In this document: piece after piece, positions 34,214-48,220 of the stretch
Layout: every line of letters starts with the position of its first letter
Numbering within the stretch: the first letter of the stretch is position 1
Assembly (NCBI GenBank): GCA_010405405.1
Contig: MU004234.1
Coordinates: 1,631,563 to 1,695,562 of the forward strand
DNA length: 64,000 bases
Origin: Microthyrium microscopicum
Lineage: Eukaryota; Ascomycota; Dothideomycetes; Microthyriales; Microthyriaceae
Direction: 5' to 3'
Notes under the pieces: generated by a model
Databases searched by the model: none
Told to the model about the DNA's origin: nothing
Seen by the model: the letters and a program-made list of their open reading frames with translations, nothing else
Made by a program: the position numbers and the translations under genes

Positions 34214-35069
34214 ATGGCTGAAAACACGGATACCAAGGCTGTTGATACCAAAACTGGTATTGTCGACACCGCGAGCAACGCTGCCGCCGCTGTCGCCTCC
34301 ACCGCCACAACTGCCGCTACCACTGCCAAAGACAATGTCTTTTCAATGTTTGGAGGTGGTCCTGCAAAAGTGAAGAAGGAGGAAGAGGATGTAGACGAGC
34401 CAAGCGGTTCCTCCAAAGCTAAGAAAGATGCTGAAGTAAGTTTGAACACAAAACAATAAAGTTATTCGTTGCTAAGACTTTTGAATTAGGAGGAGGACGA
34501 TCCCGAAAACCAGGAGCCAGATGCACATTTCGAACCTGTTGTCCACCTTACCAAAGAAGTCGAGACCAAGACCAACGAGGAATCGGAGGACATGGTTTTC
34601 AAGATGCGGGCCAAGCTTTTCAAGTTCGATCGCGAGAGCCGCGAATGGAAGGAACGCGGAACCGGTGATGTTCGTCTGTTGAAGCACAAGGAAAACGGCA
34701 AGACTCGTCTCGTTATGCGACGCGACAAGACACTCAAAGTTTGCGCAAATCACTACAGTATGTTGCGATTCTTGTGAATATCACTTTCCATGAGATGCTA
34801 ATTGATTATCAGTTGTCCCTGAGATGAAGCTCTCTCCCAACGTTGGTAGCGATCGTTCTTGGGTTTGGAACGCCGCCGCCGACGTCAGCGAGGGCGAACC
34901 TGAAGCACAAACACTCGCTATTCGCTTTGCAAACTCTGAGAACGCCAACAAATTCAAGGAGGCATTTTTGCTCGCCCAGCAAGAAAACGAGGGTCTTATG
35001 AAAAGCGACTCAACCGAAGCACCTGCTGTTGAGCCCGCTACCACTGAGGAGCCCGCCAAGGAGGCATAG
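34214..35069 (+). CDS. yrb1: Ran-specific GTPase-binding protein RanBP1 (Yrb1)
   Basis: Cytoplasmic cofactor that binds Ran-GTP and stimulates RanGAP during nuclear transport. Exons 34214-34435, 34490-34757 and 34813-35069 give 248 aa. The Ala/Thr-rich N-terminus (1-45) is followed by acidic/Lys stretches. The Ran-binding domain runs from about residue 85 to 220: [67 protein letters not shown], and [13 protein letters not shown]. All are canonical. The tail is Glu/Ala/Pro-rich. Intron 2 splits the codon after ANHY and restores IVPEMKL. Confidence 0.95.
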
Positions 35070-36571
35070 ACCGCCAAAGACTGGGGTCCGAGATACTAGA
35101 AGGCGTGCAATTACTATTGTCATGCCTGCTAAAAGTCGAAAAGTTAGATCAAGTTGGGTCAGCAGGACGCAGAAAAGCACCAAATTGGCGGGCCGAGTCT
35201 GAGCAATGTCAACAACCTCACGCCTATCGCACTTCATCTCGCCCGTCATACTTCATCCCATCATAACCCATTACGACCACCATCCCCATCATACCTGAAT
35301 ACCATCAATCCACAATGCCCATTATCCATTGCCGAATACACTTGATCCCCCTTGTTGCCATGGTTGAATAGCCCAGCAGTGTTCTGTACAGAAAGCAGAG
35401 ACAGTTGCTCATGTAGAGATGACATTATGTATGTAGACAGGATAGCACAATTAAAAAAATGTACTTTTCCAATTCTCATACTTGCTGATAGACAAATAAT
35501 TGACGCTGGCGCGTTGTACTGAATGGCTAACCTTTATAGGAGGTTTAGAAGCAAAGATTACAGTTTCCTAGACAATTTGAGGACTATCGGCTGGTAGCAT
35601 GGTGGGCAAAGGCGTTGAGTTCTCCGATGTCTCCGATAATCTATATGGTTGATGTCACGATCAATTAAGCATCACATATTTTATGTATATTTGCGCGACT
35701 ACATATGTACTTGATAGGGACTGAAATACCATGTAAGAAAGCGTAGCATATGGCAGCCAACAAACTTGATGAGACAGGCCACTTATTGTCCATTGATTGA
35801 TTTAGTACTGACTAAAGTGACCCACAAATGTCATTCAAATGGGCATTTGAACTAGTTGGCATATAATGAAGCGATAACAAGCTTTATGAAATCATGATTT
35901 TACTGCGAAATTAGGATTGAAGAAGGGGCAAGGAGATGAACTTCAGAAAGACGAATGGCACGCTTCCCATTCCGAATATTCGCATCTGCTACGCTTTGCT
36001 GTTGATTAAGTTTTTCTTCTTCAATACGTAGAAATGGTTGTGGAGTATTGAATGCGATGAGGATCAAAATATATGTTCTTCATAAGATGCGGTGGTAGAC
36101 ATCGCACTCGGTGGGAGCGTGCCCAATTATTTTCTCGATCAATTACCTTAGAGATCGATGATGAAGAATGGAAGCTCGTCCGTTTTCTGGGAAGGAGTAA
36201 GTAAGCTAGCGTGGGCTAGCCAACCAAGCTTTGGCAGGCCTAGCCGATAGCCAGGATTCCAGCTTCAATTACTATCACTCCAACCTCAATCATCACCAAC
36301 CATTTCCAACTTTCTACAACAAAGAAACACCCCATCAGCAATTATTACCTGCCCTCATTCTCCCTGAAAACCTAATTCTATCACTCCCCACAACCTCACC
36401 TCTCGCATAATATATTCTTCCAACCTTTGCTGACCTCATAAACTATCCGCCGAGTACCTCAAGAAACATCGATCGGGCCGGTCTATCTTCGACCTTCACT
36501 TCGACCATGAACCCTCCTGGGGCCCACCAACCGCTGTCTCCTTCTTCGCGAAGGTAGTTTATACACCCGCA
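35070..36571. other. intergenic, RanBP1 / fmp27
   Basis: About 1.5 kb. The last 330 bp are CT/CAA-rich, typical of a fungal 5' leader. Around 36198-36245 there are several short GCTAGC/GGCTAGCC inverted copies. No gene is recognised. Confidence 0.45.
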
Positions 36572-39500
36572 ATGGCACTCCCCAATTCGTCCCTACTCTC
36601 CTTTGTGCTCGGCGCGCTCGTCCTACTCTACCTGTCCACCTTTGTGGTTTTCGCCGTCTTGCGCGTCCTTACTGGCGTATCTATTCAACGACTCTGGGGT
36701 CTTGGTCTAAGGCATGTCTCCTTCAGCCCGCGCGAAGGCTTGCGCATTGATATTCGCGGATTGGGGTTCTCCTTGCATCGACCAACTTTCTCACAACCAA
36801 CTTGGATAAGCATCGTCGTATCCGAGCTAAAGGTCACAGTCGATCTGCGGTTATTGGGCTCCAAGAAAGTCAAGCGATCGGCTTGGGAGCGCTGGACTAA
36901 TGGTGGGATCATTTCGCCTCCGGCGTCACCAGGCCCACCCGTGACGCCTGTCATGGACGCGGACTCGGACACTGAGGATCGGGAAGATACGTCGGACTCG
37001 GAAGATGGGCAAAGCAGAACTTGGGAGCGGCTGACGCAAATCAAAGAGCGCATCAAGCGACTGCATCGTAGTATCAGCTACCTACGGATGGTGGATGTCG
37101 TTGCGACCAACTCTTCCCTTGTCATCGTCGACGTAGGCTTTTTCCAGGTCTCCAACTTCACAATGGGAGTCGATACGCGCAAAAAGACGATTGACCGCGG
37201 GCGACTCTTCCAGCATCGAAAGACGTCGGAGGAGGATAATCGTAGGCCAGCGGAATGGATAATGACGGGCAGAAGTTTGCTATTTTCTACGGATGGCGTG
37301 GACTTCAACGAGTTATTGGATCACGCTACTCTCAATATTCATGGAATGCTCTCGCAAAAGCAAGAGGGCTTGCGAGATGCTTCTATTGCTCTCAAGCTCG
37401 GACGACTAAGTCTGCCAGTCGACGATTTGCAACTTTGCCTTGATCGAATTCACAATTGTCGCAAATCCCACTCGCGCCACTCAAGCCGCGCAAGTCAAAT
37501 GGACGCATCATTACTGGATCTCCTTGATGCCCCGGATAGCCCTGGGTCCCCAAAGGACCAGTTTTCCAAAGCCGTCGCTGACTCGAAAGGCTTCGTTGCT
37601 TCCATACTGCGCGGCATTCAAGAAATACAATTCGCCATCAGTTATGTTGGCCTATCTAAGCGCATCGATCCAATTAAACTGAAGGGTGCGCCAGCCTACT
37701 TGAACATGTCAATGAAAGAAGTTGGCGTGGATCTTCTGCGATTGGATTCTCGGAGTCCTGCACATCTGACATACTTCTCGCCGAGCGATGTGGCCCATCA
37801 AGCTCTCGTGACGGCAATTAGTATATCCGTTGGGATTGACGATGGCCATGATCATCCAGAACGGCTGCTTTATATACCCCTTGCTACCGCGACTTTGAAA
37901 ACAACGCTACCTTCAAAGGCCATACAACTTTCCACCGAAAAGAACCTTGCGCAGAGAAACTCCAACATTCTATTCGCAAATCTAGTCATCACTTCGCCCT
38001 CTGTTGACCTTGATCCAAAGCATCTTCCTCTTACCCTTGCACTTCTCGATCGTTGGCGCGACCGGTCCTCTTCCCTCCCACGGGGTAATAACCACCGCCT
38101 CATTTTCAAGCTACTGCCCAAAGCCAATATCAAGGTATCTATTCATGAACCTGTTTTTCGAGTATCACTACCGGCCATGGATGTGGAACGGCGTGGAACC
38201 GGGGAATATGACTTGCTGATTTCTGCCATGTCATCCATGTCGCTTGATATCGAGTCATCCCATGCTCCAACTGGCGACACCCACTATTCTTTGAACTCGA
38301 GTTATAGAGTGACAACCCACCAACTCTACTATCAGACCGCAAGTGGCGACAAACACAATCTACTTATGACTGATACCTTCGAGATCAAGCTTCAAGTCAA
38401 CGCAGCTCCAAATGTTGCTGTAGCAGCTAGTGTTAATGCACAAACGTTCAACTTGTACATGATACGACCAGAAATCAGCGAGGGTGTACGGCAAATTATC
38501 ATTCAACTACATCGAGATGCTCATAAGCGACGGCGTCCCGCTGCTGAAGGACCTAAAATGTCATTTTTGAGGCGCCTTCCAACATGGCTGCATCATGTTC
38601 ACATCTCTGGGGCTGACTTCAACCTCGAAGTTGCCGGAGTTGACGCAAGTGTCAGTGATCAAGCCAAAGGGGCATCCATTCATCTCGAGTCTTGGACTGC
38701 CGAGTACAAAGTGGATCGAACCGACGAAAGCTCATCAAGACCAGCTAGACGCAGAACAACAAGTCGATCCTTCCAGAATGATGATTTATTCTTACGGCCC
38801 ACATCAAGCCACTCTAGTCGTAAACTCATATCTAATAGTACAGATGGTCGCAGATTGGCTATCCATACCTACGGACTCGAAGCATTTGTCATTGAAGCTG
38901 CAGACACTTGGGAATCCGAACCATTCTTGTCGCTACCTCGATTTGAAACGGCCATAACCACCCTCACAGATCAACAAGGGCCGGTTCAAAACATCCACTC
39001 CTTTGCTCGCCATGTGTATTGCCATTATTCTCTTTATCGACATTTCGCCATTGGTCTTGCAAGCTCTGTCTTGCGAAAGACATTTTCAGTTCCACGTGCA
39101 GAGCAGTTGGCTTCTGATCAGTCTCATATGCGTTCTAAATCGGAGGACTTGCGACCTCTATCGCCAGGAACTCTTGCAAGAACGGAGATTACCACTGTCG
39201 ACTTCAAATCCTCCCTCATTCAAATCAAGGCCGCAACACCTAGTGATCCTAATTTAATGATACAACTCTTCGCTGTTGAAGCAGGACAACATAGATGGGG
39301 CTCACCATTTGCAAAAATCCAGCTTGCACGCTTATATGCCGAAGCCCCTCACGTCAAGAAGGCATGGAGTCGTATCGTGAGCTCAAGAAATCTTCAATTT
39401 ACATATCGATCTTCAAAGCGAAAACAAGGATCTTCGGTGACAGAGGAGAGGTCTGTTGATATTGTCACTGATGCTATCCGCGTGGCTGTACCTCATCAGC

Positions 39501-42500
39501 TAGTAGTGCACAAGATATTTGACAACATCACAAACATCGTGAAAACAGTGGAACAGCTGCATCATCGAGTCCGGACTGGAACTTCCGAGTATGTTTTGAA
39601 GAAAGGCCCCCAAGGTCCGAAAAGGGTGCCGAAAGTCTCTTTCAGAGCCTCGACGCTATTATTTGAGATCGAAGATTCCGCATTCGAGTGGAAATTGGGC
39701 CTGATCTATGTGCAAGGGCTCCATGAGCAAAAACAGCGGCTCGCTCGACGGGAAGCATTTGAACTCAAGAAAAAGAAAATCTTGGAGATGGAAGCGGTCA
39801 TGTCTGCTCGTCAAGATACACAAGAATCCAAAGAGCGTCGAGGGTGGCATATCCGTGGTCGGTACAAGCGTCGTTCATCCGACGATGTCACGACCACGCA
39901 GAAACGTAGCAAAAGCGCCGGAGATGAAACGCCTCAGCTGTCACATAGTCCAACTCGGCCAACGTCTAGAAGATTACGGTACGATGCGGAAGGTGTCTCG
40001 TCTCTCAGTGAACACGCTCTGCGATCCATTAAAGATTCGGAGGCAGCACTTGATCGCTTCAATGCCAGCAGCTGGAAGAAACGCATTAACAAGGCATATC
40101 AATTCCAACAGCATCGTATGCGTGACATTCACTCCATGGCTTGGGGTCAAGACGAGATTCCCGATAACATCGAGCAAAAAGAGAAGATTACAGCTACTCC
40201 GCTGCGGCCTGCGCTGTTTGGATGTATGGTGCGCGACTTCAACATCACCATTGACAAGCCATCATTTGCTCTGAACGATTACCCAAACTTTTTACATAAA
40301 GTCGGTAAAGGTCTACCACGAGATATGCAATATTCTCTTTTGATTCCAATGCACGTCACAATCACCATGGGAGATGCACGGGGAACTCTTAGAGACTATC
40401 CAATTCCTCTAATTCACATCCCTCCAATCAAGTCGGGTCAGTCTGCTAGACTTTCTGCTCTTTCTTTGAGTACCGATTTTGTCATCGCAGAAGAATACCG
40501 GGACGAGGAGTCAATACGGCATGCAAAGATTGTCGTTGTTCCACCTAACCTTGGGCCAGACGGTGATCGTACGAAAGGGCTGATAGTCGATGTGCGACGT
40601 ACTGTTGGATCGACCAAAACATACTCGGACATCAGTGCCGAAATCAATACAGCTTCGCCTACCAGAATCACATGGGGAGCATCTTACCAGCCTGCCATAC
40701 AAGATATGATGCAGGTAGTAGAAAGCTTCATGAAACCTGCTGTTGATCCATCTCAGCGGGTTGGATTCTGGGACAAAATTCGACTTGCGTTCCACTCGCG
40801 TATTAATGTTGCTTGGAAAGGACAAGGTGATGTCCACCTTATCTTGAAAGGTTCACGCGATCCTTACTCAGTAACGGGTGTTGGCGCTGGCTTTGTCATG
40901 TGCTGGCGAAATGATGTCCGCTGGAGCATTCGCGAGACTGATGATCCCAAAAAGTTTATGACTGTCAACAGTGGCGAATACGTCTTAGCAATTCCTGACT
41001 TTGGTCATTTTGCTCGCCGAGCCCTCGAAGGTGATGTCGTCGACAACACAAATGTAGCCAACACCTCTCCCGAGAATGCCGGAAAATTCAAGAAGACCGT
41101 CATGAAACTATCTGGCAAGGTCCAATGGCTTGCCGGCATCGTGTTTGAGCGAAACATAGATGGTGGTGGCCGCTCTTTTGAGTTTAGGCCCCATTATGAT
41201 ATAGTTTTGAAGAACCCCAAGTACGCCAAACCGTCAAAGTCTGGCGAGCAATACGATGCCTTCCGTGGATTCCGAAGTCATCATATTCATCTTTCGATTG
41301 CTGTTGCCGCGCCAGTGGATCGAGATTGGACGGTTACAAACCTCAAGCCCTCTTCGAATTACAACAGTGTGCATTTGACGCCTCGATTTTTCAGCCATTT
41401 CTTCAACTGGTGGTCCATGTTTTCTGGCAACATGTCTTTGCCTATTAGACAGGGTAAGCTCTGGCCAGGCGTGGACAAGACAAGCAAAAAGTTTGGTCGG
41501 CATCTGGCCACCATCAAGTACAATCTGCTACTATCACCTCTTTATTTGAGCCACATCTACAAGTACAAAGGACCAGACCAGGAGGGTCAAGAGTGTATCT
41601 TTGCGGCTGGATTAAAGGTCAAACTGGACAGCTTCATGCTCGATCTGCATCAGCGCCGAGAAATTTTCCGCAAATTCATGCAGGGAAATCGTCAAGTTCA
41701 AACTAGTGGAATAAGAATCAACAAGGCTCAACTTGACTTTATCTCTGCCGATTTTCGAGCCGTCTCGGCTACAATGCGAGAACCAACCCAGGCTGACTTG
41801 GACGAGGCATCAGATGAGACACTTGCGACGCTGTCTGATCACATACCAAAGGCTAATTTGGCAAACTTTACTATCCCCGATCGTGACACAGGTTGGGTTG
41901 ACATGGACGATTTCGTCGAGCTTGATTGGATATTGCCAATGGGGTCAACACCAGAGACTGTGATTCTTCCGCTTGCGTTCTCGCCTCGCTTCACCTATTT
42001 CCGGCAGACCGATCATCAAGATGTCATTTCGGGTGATCCCACTCGATCTAGCCCGTTCGGCAACGAGGATACTCATTATTGCGTTATGTCAGCACGAAAC
42101 GATCCTCGACGTGTACAATGCGACCTTATTCAAGGCCGTCTTGATCGAATCGCAGAGCAACTCTCCCATCACAAGCGGAACATAGGTGAGCACGAGCTTA
42201 ACGTCATTCGTGATCGTGAATCTCAACCCCAGCTCAAATTGCGACTGGATGCAATGCAGAAAAATCATGACATGCTCGTGCGGAAAGAAGCTTTCTTGAA
42301 GGCCATGCATAAGAATTGGATCCGCCAGCTAGAAGACGCAGACGACCGCTCAGACGGTCCGGCACCAGAAGACGAGTTCTTCGAGGCTCACGAGGATGGC
42401 TCTGGCTTTGAAGATGTAGAAGGCATGGCTAACGACCCACTCGCTGAAGACATTAGCGATTTCAGCAATCGTTTCATCGTGCATAATGCGCAACTCAAGT

Positions 42501-45500
42501 GGAGCAATCCGCTGCGAGATATTATGCTACGGTATATCCATCAAATAAGCCAGCGACGAGGTTTTGTCTACTACATGTCTCGGCCAGCGGTCAAGTTCAT
42601 CATTGACATTGTTGAGGAGCAAAACAAAGCTCGCGAAAGCTCATCCAGGCAACAAAGTGAGCGTCGGCCTGGTAGTACAGAGCCAGTCACGCCTCTGACG
42701 CCCATGCCGCCCGATTTGCCAAGTGATCGTGATGAAGAGGCACAAGGGATGATTCAGCAGCTACTCGAAGATGGTAAACGCTTTGTCGAGGCTGATGACA
42801 ACCCGGAAGATGAGACGCCGAAGAGCCCTGGACATGGCGGCCCAGGTGATGAGATTTCTCGCGAATTCCTCGCGCAGAACTCATATCATGTGCGGTTGAT
42901 TGCTCCTCAAATCCAGATGCAGAGCGAAAAGAACACCAAATCCGCGGTGCTTGTAACGGCTAAAGGAATGCAACTCCGAGTGGTCCAAATCATGGACAAG
43001 GACCGCATTACTGACGAAGTAAGCGGATTGGTGCAGCGGCGGTTCACTGCAAACATGGATAGTGTCCAGGTTTTCGTAACCAGCAGTAAAACATTCTCTT
43101 CTGAACTCCTTGAGCTGTATTCTGGCAATCGATATGGAGCACCATCCGGAACCTCCTGGCCACCTTGGGTCCCACTCGAAGACATGTATGACTTCCACGT
43201 CGATCCGTATGGCTTCTCGCGTGTTGTACAGCGCACTTCTGCTAGCATGCAGTACAACAAGTACAATACGCTTCGTCTCAAATACAACGATGATCTGACA
43301 AATGGCCAAGAAAACACGGAGGGTGACGAGAACGAGAGTCGTATGGACCATATCTGGGTCGACTTTCCCCAATTGCTCACGAAATGCAACTCCACCCAGT
43401 ACTATGCTCTCTACGTTATTGTCATGGATCTACTGCTTTATAGCGAGCCCCAAGAGAAAACCCGAGAAGAAAAGCTGGAGAAGATTATTCTTGCTTCGGA
43501 TTTCAGCGATTTGAGCGAAGCACCAGACATGGTCACCAAACTTCAAGAAAAAATTCGCACTTTGCAGGAAATCAAGCTCATGTTCCAATTACATGAGAGT
43601 CTTCTCACGCGACAGCAGTGGAAGGAGCGTATATTGCTCGAAGATGACATTGCGAAACGTGAAGATGAACTGTTCTTCATTATGAAAGCCATCACAACAT
43701 CCCAGCGCCAAATCGAGGACCGAATGCAGACCGGCCAGCCTACCGGTACACTGAAGTATGAAATCGCTGCCAAAGAGCTTGTTTGGCACATGGTCCGTGG
43801 ACTGAATGAATCTTTGATTGAACTCCAACTCAAGGATGTCCAATATCTTAGGACTGACAATACTGATGGTTCAAATGACAACACCATGGAACTTGGCAAG
43901 ATTGAGGGTTGGACTTTACTTTCCAACGCAAACTACCCACAGCTGATCGCGCCATTCGAAGAAGGCACCAAGAAAGGCGTCGGACAAGGTGATTCTGGAC
44001 CTAGTCCCATGGTTCGTGTACATTGGTATATGCTCGAAGCTGTGGCAGGCATCGTCGTCATGGAGAAATTCGAAGTCAGCATCTTCCCCATCCGGATTCA
44101 ACTCGAATACGACACAGGCATGAAAGTACTCGAGTACATCTTCCCGGGTTCTCTTTCATCTGGAAAAGACGCAGAAATTACGCCGTTCCTGAAGCATCTC
44201 TTGCCTACACATCAGGAAGAGGATGAGAATGAAAGTAAAGAGCAAGAGGATCACGATCCGGCCCCTGATATCATACCTGACCATCATTTGATCACACCTA
44301 CCGACAATTTGACTGGGGCAGGTGATCTAGAACTCCGCCTACAACCTACGTTGACACTGCCAGACTCGAGATCACCGAAATCGCCACGTAAGATGAAGCA
44401 ATCGACGGCCAGTAATTCTGACCTCAAACGCTTGAAAAATCTTGGCCATGCAGAGGGCACTGATCTGCGCAAGCTGCTGGCGCGCAAGAAAGACGGTGCC
44501 TCGACAGATCAGTTTCCTGGCCCAAAGGCAATGTCCAGAACCAATTCTCAAATGTCTGAAATGACCAAGGCCACAGAAACACCAAAGAGATTCGGCCTTC
44601 TCCGATCCACCTCCACCGCTAGCAATATTGCAGGTAATAAGAAGCAACAACAACAAAGATCGAACGATGTTTCTGAGATGATGGATCGAGCGTCAAAGTA
44701 TATGACTCTCTCTTATGTAAATGTCTCCTCCATGGTGCTTTGTCTAAGCTACAAAGGCAAAGGCGAACGCAACATCGTCACCGCCAACGTTCACGATCTT
44801 GTCTTCCGCCTTCCAACGCTCGAGTATCGCAACAAGACGTGGAGTACCTTTGACCTGGTCAATCATCTCCGCAAGGAAGTTGTGCAAGCTCTTCTCCGAC
44901 ACAGTCCTACCATTCTTGGCAATATGTTCACCCACCACCGTCCGAACAGAAATCAACAAAGTCGCCTGAGGGAAATGGCTAACTCGAGTGTCATATTGGG
45001 TAATGGCCTGAACGACTCGGCGGCAGCTCTCTCAATCCGCGATCCCAGCAAACACTTCTCTGATGTTAGCTCTTCCCGCGCTATGAGCACCACCGACTAC
45101 GATATCAGCTTCAATGATGATGAGTCTGGCTACCACTCGCGCGACCCTTCATTGCCTCGTGGCTCATTTGCTTCCAACCGTGAATCGCAGTACTCACGCG
45201 ACGAGGCTGGTCATAGCGCGACCAGCTCCGCGCCCTCGTCATCATTCCGCAACTCACATCATCTTTCCATGACTCCAGCTAATGGCAATGGAAATGGTCA
45301 TGGTGCTGACATCCCTGTACCCTCCATCGAAGCGGCGGACCGAGACCAGCTGCTCAAGTCACGCCCTAGAACGGCTTCTGGTGCAATGGCTCGTCTATCC
45401 GGCGCATTTCCGGCTCGAAGACCTAGCACTGCCCATTCAGAGTCGACTACGCCGTTCGTCACACCAGCGGGTTCGCCCGCGCCGGCAGTCCAACCAAGTT

Positions 45501-45766
45501 CCGCAAGTGGCAAAGATGTCGGTCGCGGAATGAGCTTTCGGGACCGCGTTAGGCGTCGTTCAAGGAGAACGACACCAGAACCACAGGATAGTCCGGGCTC
45601 AAGTCTAGCTGCTAGTCGAGAAATTGAAGAAGGTGGTGAGGAGGAGGTGAAATCGGAGCGGTAAGTCTATTTCATGCCAAAACTATACCGAATCAATACT
45701 AATGAGGCTTGTAGGAAAAGTAAAATACCGCTCGCGCGCTTCTTGCCTCATAGGCGGGAAAAGTAA
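36572..45766 (+). CDS. fmp27: Fmp27, bridge-like lipid transfer protein (BLTP2/Hobbit/SABRE family)
   Basis: Giant rod-shaped protein with a hydrophobic groove, thought to move bulk lipid at ER-plasma-membrane contacts (family: yeast Fmp27, human BLTP2, fly Hobbit, plant SABRE). Exons 36572-45660 and 45715-45766 give 3046 aa, in the family's usual range. A single N-terminal anchor (FVLGALVLLYLSTFVVFAVL, about 11-30) is followed by RBG-type beta-rich repeats. Diagnostic Fmp27 motifs are GFWDKIRLAFHSR (about 1396) and WPPWVPLEDMYDFHVD (about 2195). A coiled stretch around 2310-2400 (LQEKIRTLQEIKLMF) precedes the C-terminal region. The tail from about 2600 is Ser/Arg-rich and disordered. A 52-nt last exon adds a basic end (RKSKIPLARFLPHRREK). 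The 9-kb first exon is uninterrupted. Confidence 0.95.
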
Positions 45767-46496
45767 TCATTGGGAGCTTCTTCTTTGTCATTAATTATGT
45801 TTTTTTTGTTTCTATTGCATGGTGTTGGGGAAGGGGTCAAGCATATTGATACTCAATCAAGGGCGGCGGTTTTGGTAAAAGTGCCTCTTGTGTGCATTGT
45901 CGGGGTGTTGAGGACTTGGTAGTTTCTAGTCTTAGCGGTGGTATTCTTACTTTGAATATATATGGCTACTATGGTGGTGTTTGTATCATGTTGCGCAAGA
46001 CTTCATTACTTGTTCTCTAGGAACATCCGTTAGCTTGCTTTCAGTTGCTTCTTGTTGGTCCCAATGTGCTTTATATCAACAGCCACTGACGAAAGGGAGA
46101 TCTTGGTCAGTCAGGTCGTGGCACCGTGAAATTTGTGCTAGTGAGAAAGGGAGAAACTTCTCGTTATACCGGCGTCCTCGTCTGATGAGAAGCGCATAAT
46201 CCGTGATTAGAAGTCTTGGTTATGTTATGAACAGAATTGACCAAAGACTGCAGAGGCATATCGAGCTCTTTACCTTTGAAGTATTGGCCAGTAGAGTATA
46301 TGCTAAGGTTTAACCTGTTAGTAGCTTGAATATAGTAGTAATCAGGCACTGCGACCTAGTTCAATATACAATTAATATACTAGCACATATAGCGAAGTAA
46401 TTGCTACATTGACTACAAGCCCTGTGTCAATCTTGAATTCTCCTTGCACTAGCTATCATGATATAACATGAAAACTGCAGGTCTACAATCTACTCC
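45767..46496. other. intergenic, fmp27 / Kelch gene
   Basis: About 730 bp, AT-rich in places (46300-46470). No gene or repeat recognised. Confidence 0.45.
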
Positions 46497-47483
46497 ATGA
46501 AAACGTTACAACTTCTGGCCGTCTGGGGCCTTGAAGTAGTGGCTGTCTCAGCCGCCTACTGTGTAAAGACTCTAGCACCCATCGGCGGCGGTCCACGACA
46601 AGAGCAAAGCGTCGTGGCAGCCGGAGACAAGATATACATCGTCGCGGGTCTTCGAAAAGGCGCGGGCCTGCGAGGCGAAAACATCACATCCGCAGTTGAA
46701 GTCTACGATACTGTTAAGGACACCTGGTCCGACGTCGCTCCACTCCCATTCGCCGTTCACCACAGTAATGTCGCCGCCGTAGATGGCAAGCTGTATTACC
46801 TAGGCGGCCTCTACAGTGCCACCGGCAGCATCTTCCCATCCGTCGTCAGAGCAGACTCGTACCGCTACGATCCCACCACCAACAAATGGGAGCCGCTTGC
46901 GCCAATGCCAAATGCTCGTGGCAGCGCAGCCATGGGCGTACATGGCAAAACTATATATCTTGTGGGAGGATTGCTGGCTGATATGCAAGCAGTCGACACA
47001 GTATCCTCATATGACACAGTCACAAACACATGGAAAAGTCTGGACGCGCTCAAATTGCCCGAAGCACGCGATCATGCGGGCAGTGTAGTTGTCAACAACA
47101 CGTTCTACCTCGTCGGCGGACGCGTCGGAGGACCATGGCAGAATCGCGGCACGGTATTGACGCTTGATTTGAAGAACCCGTCCACGTGGATGCCAAAGGC
47201 GAGTATGCCAGTTGCGAGAGGGGGACTGGCGGTCGCCGAGGCAGCAGGCAGGATATGGGCATTTGGAGGAGAAGGAAACAAGGCGAGTGCGAAGGGCGTG
47301 TTTGGCGACGTTAATGTTTATGATATCAAGAAAGATACTTGGGAGACAGCCGCGCCGATGACGGCTCCAAGGCATGGCTTTGGGGCGGCTTCAGTCGGTG
47401 GTCGCGTGTATGTGCCTGGTGGAGGAGCTAATCAGGGTGGCGGAGGAATGGTGGATGTCAATGAGGCCTATTATGCATGTTAG
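46497..47483 (+). CDS. secreted Kelch-repeat beta-propeller protein
   Basis: Single exon, 328 aa. An N-terminal signal peptide is likely (KTLQLLAVWGLEVVAVSAA, cleavage near residue 20). Six Kelch blades are visible with the usual GG pair plus spaced Tyr/Trp: IYIVAGLRKG, LYYLGGLYSA, IYLVGGLLAD, FYLVGGRVGG, IWAFGGEGNK and VYVPGGGANQ, linked by YDTVKDTW, YDPTTNKW, YDTVTNTW and YDIKKDTW strands. There are no oxidase domains, so it is a bare propeller rather than a galactose oxidase. Extracellular or cell-wall function is unknown. Confidence 0.88.
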   Translation: MKTLQLLAVWGLEVVAVSAAYCVKTLAPIGGGPRQEQSVVAAGDKIYIVAGLRKGAGLRGENITSAVEVYDTVKDTWSDVAPLPFAVHHSNVAAVDGKLYYLGGLYSATGSIFPSVVRADSYRYDPTTNKWEPLAPMPNARGSAAMGVHGKTIYLVGGLLADMQAVDTVSSYDTVTNTWKSLDALKLPEARDHAGSVVVNNTFYLVGGRVGGPWQNRGTVLTLDLKNPSTWMPKASMPVARGGLAVAEAAGRIWAFGGEGNKASAKGVFGDVNVYDIKKDTWETAAPMTAPRHGFGAASVGGRVYVPGGGANQGGGGMVDVNEAYYAC

Positions 47484-47637
47484 TGGTAGAACTTCTTGAC
47501 AGAGAAGCAAATTCTAAAATCGTGAGATCAAGATCTATGTCAAAACGCACGGACCGCTTGGTGTTTTAGACCTTTCACTTTGCCATTTTTCAATGTTGAG
47601 CCATCCATCTCCCATCTGGTTAATTTCCATACGCTTA

Positions 47638-47668
47638 CGGAAGCGCATTGCGGCCTACCCTTCCACAT
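47638..47668 (+). repeat. left terminal inverted repeat of the MITE
   Basis: 31 bp starting CGGAAGCGCATTGCGG; pairs with the right repeat with one mismatch. Confidence 0.88.
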
Positions 47669-48220
47669 CACAGAACACCAAAATCCAAAAAAATTCTAAC
47701 AGCATGTCTACATAAGATAGTATCCCTAGAGCCCCAATTTAGGATTTTAAACATAGTTTTAAAGATCACTAGAGAGCTTAAGATAAGGGCTTACTTTTGG
47801 TCTCTTCAAAAATAAATTTAAAGTATTTTTAGTTAATAAGATTAACTATACTTAAGCTATAAGGTTGATATTACTTTTTAGCTAAAATATGTTTGGCAAG
47901 TTAAGGCAGAAAGTATCTCTCTTGCTAAATTAGTAGGAAACCTACTAAATTAGTAGGTCGTTAAGCTAGGCTAGTGACTTCTCTACTAAATTGCCACTAT
48001 TATGTCATTCTAGCGATATCTTTACTAATATAGCGACAACCTTACTAAACCGTAGACTCATAAAAGACGGAATTTTGATCTTATTAACTTAAAAGAAAGC
48101 CCCTCGTCTATAATATAGATTAGCCTTTTTAGATACCTTAAAAAGGGTAGAATAGGGACGTAGGAAGGCCGTAAAGTTGTCAAAATGTGCATATTTGATG
48201 TTAGATTTTGGATGTTGCTA

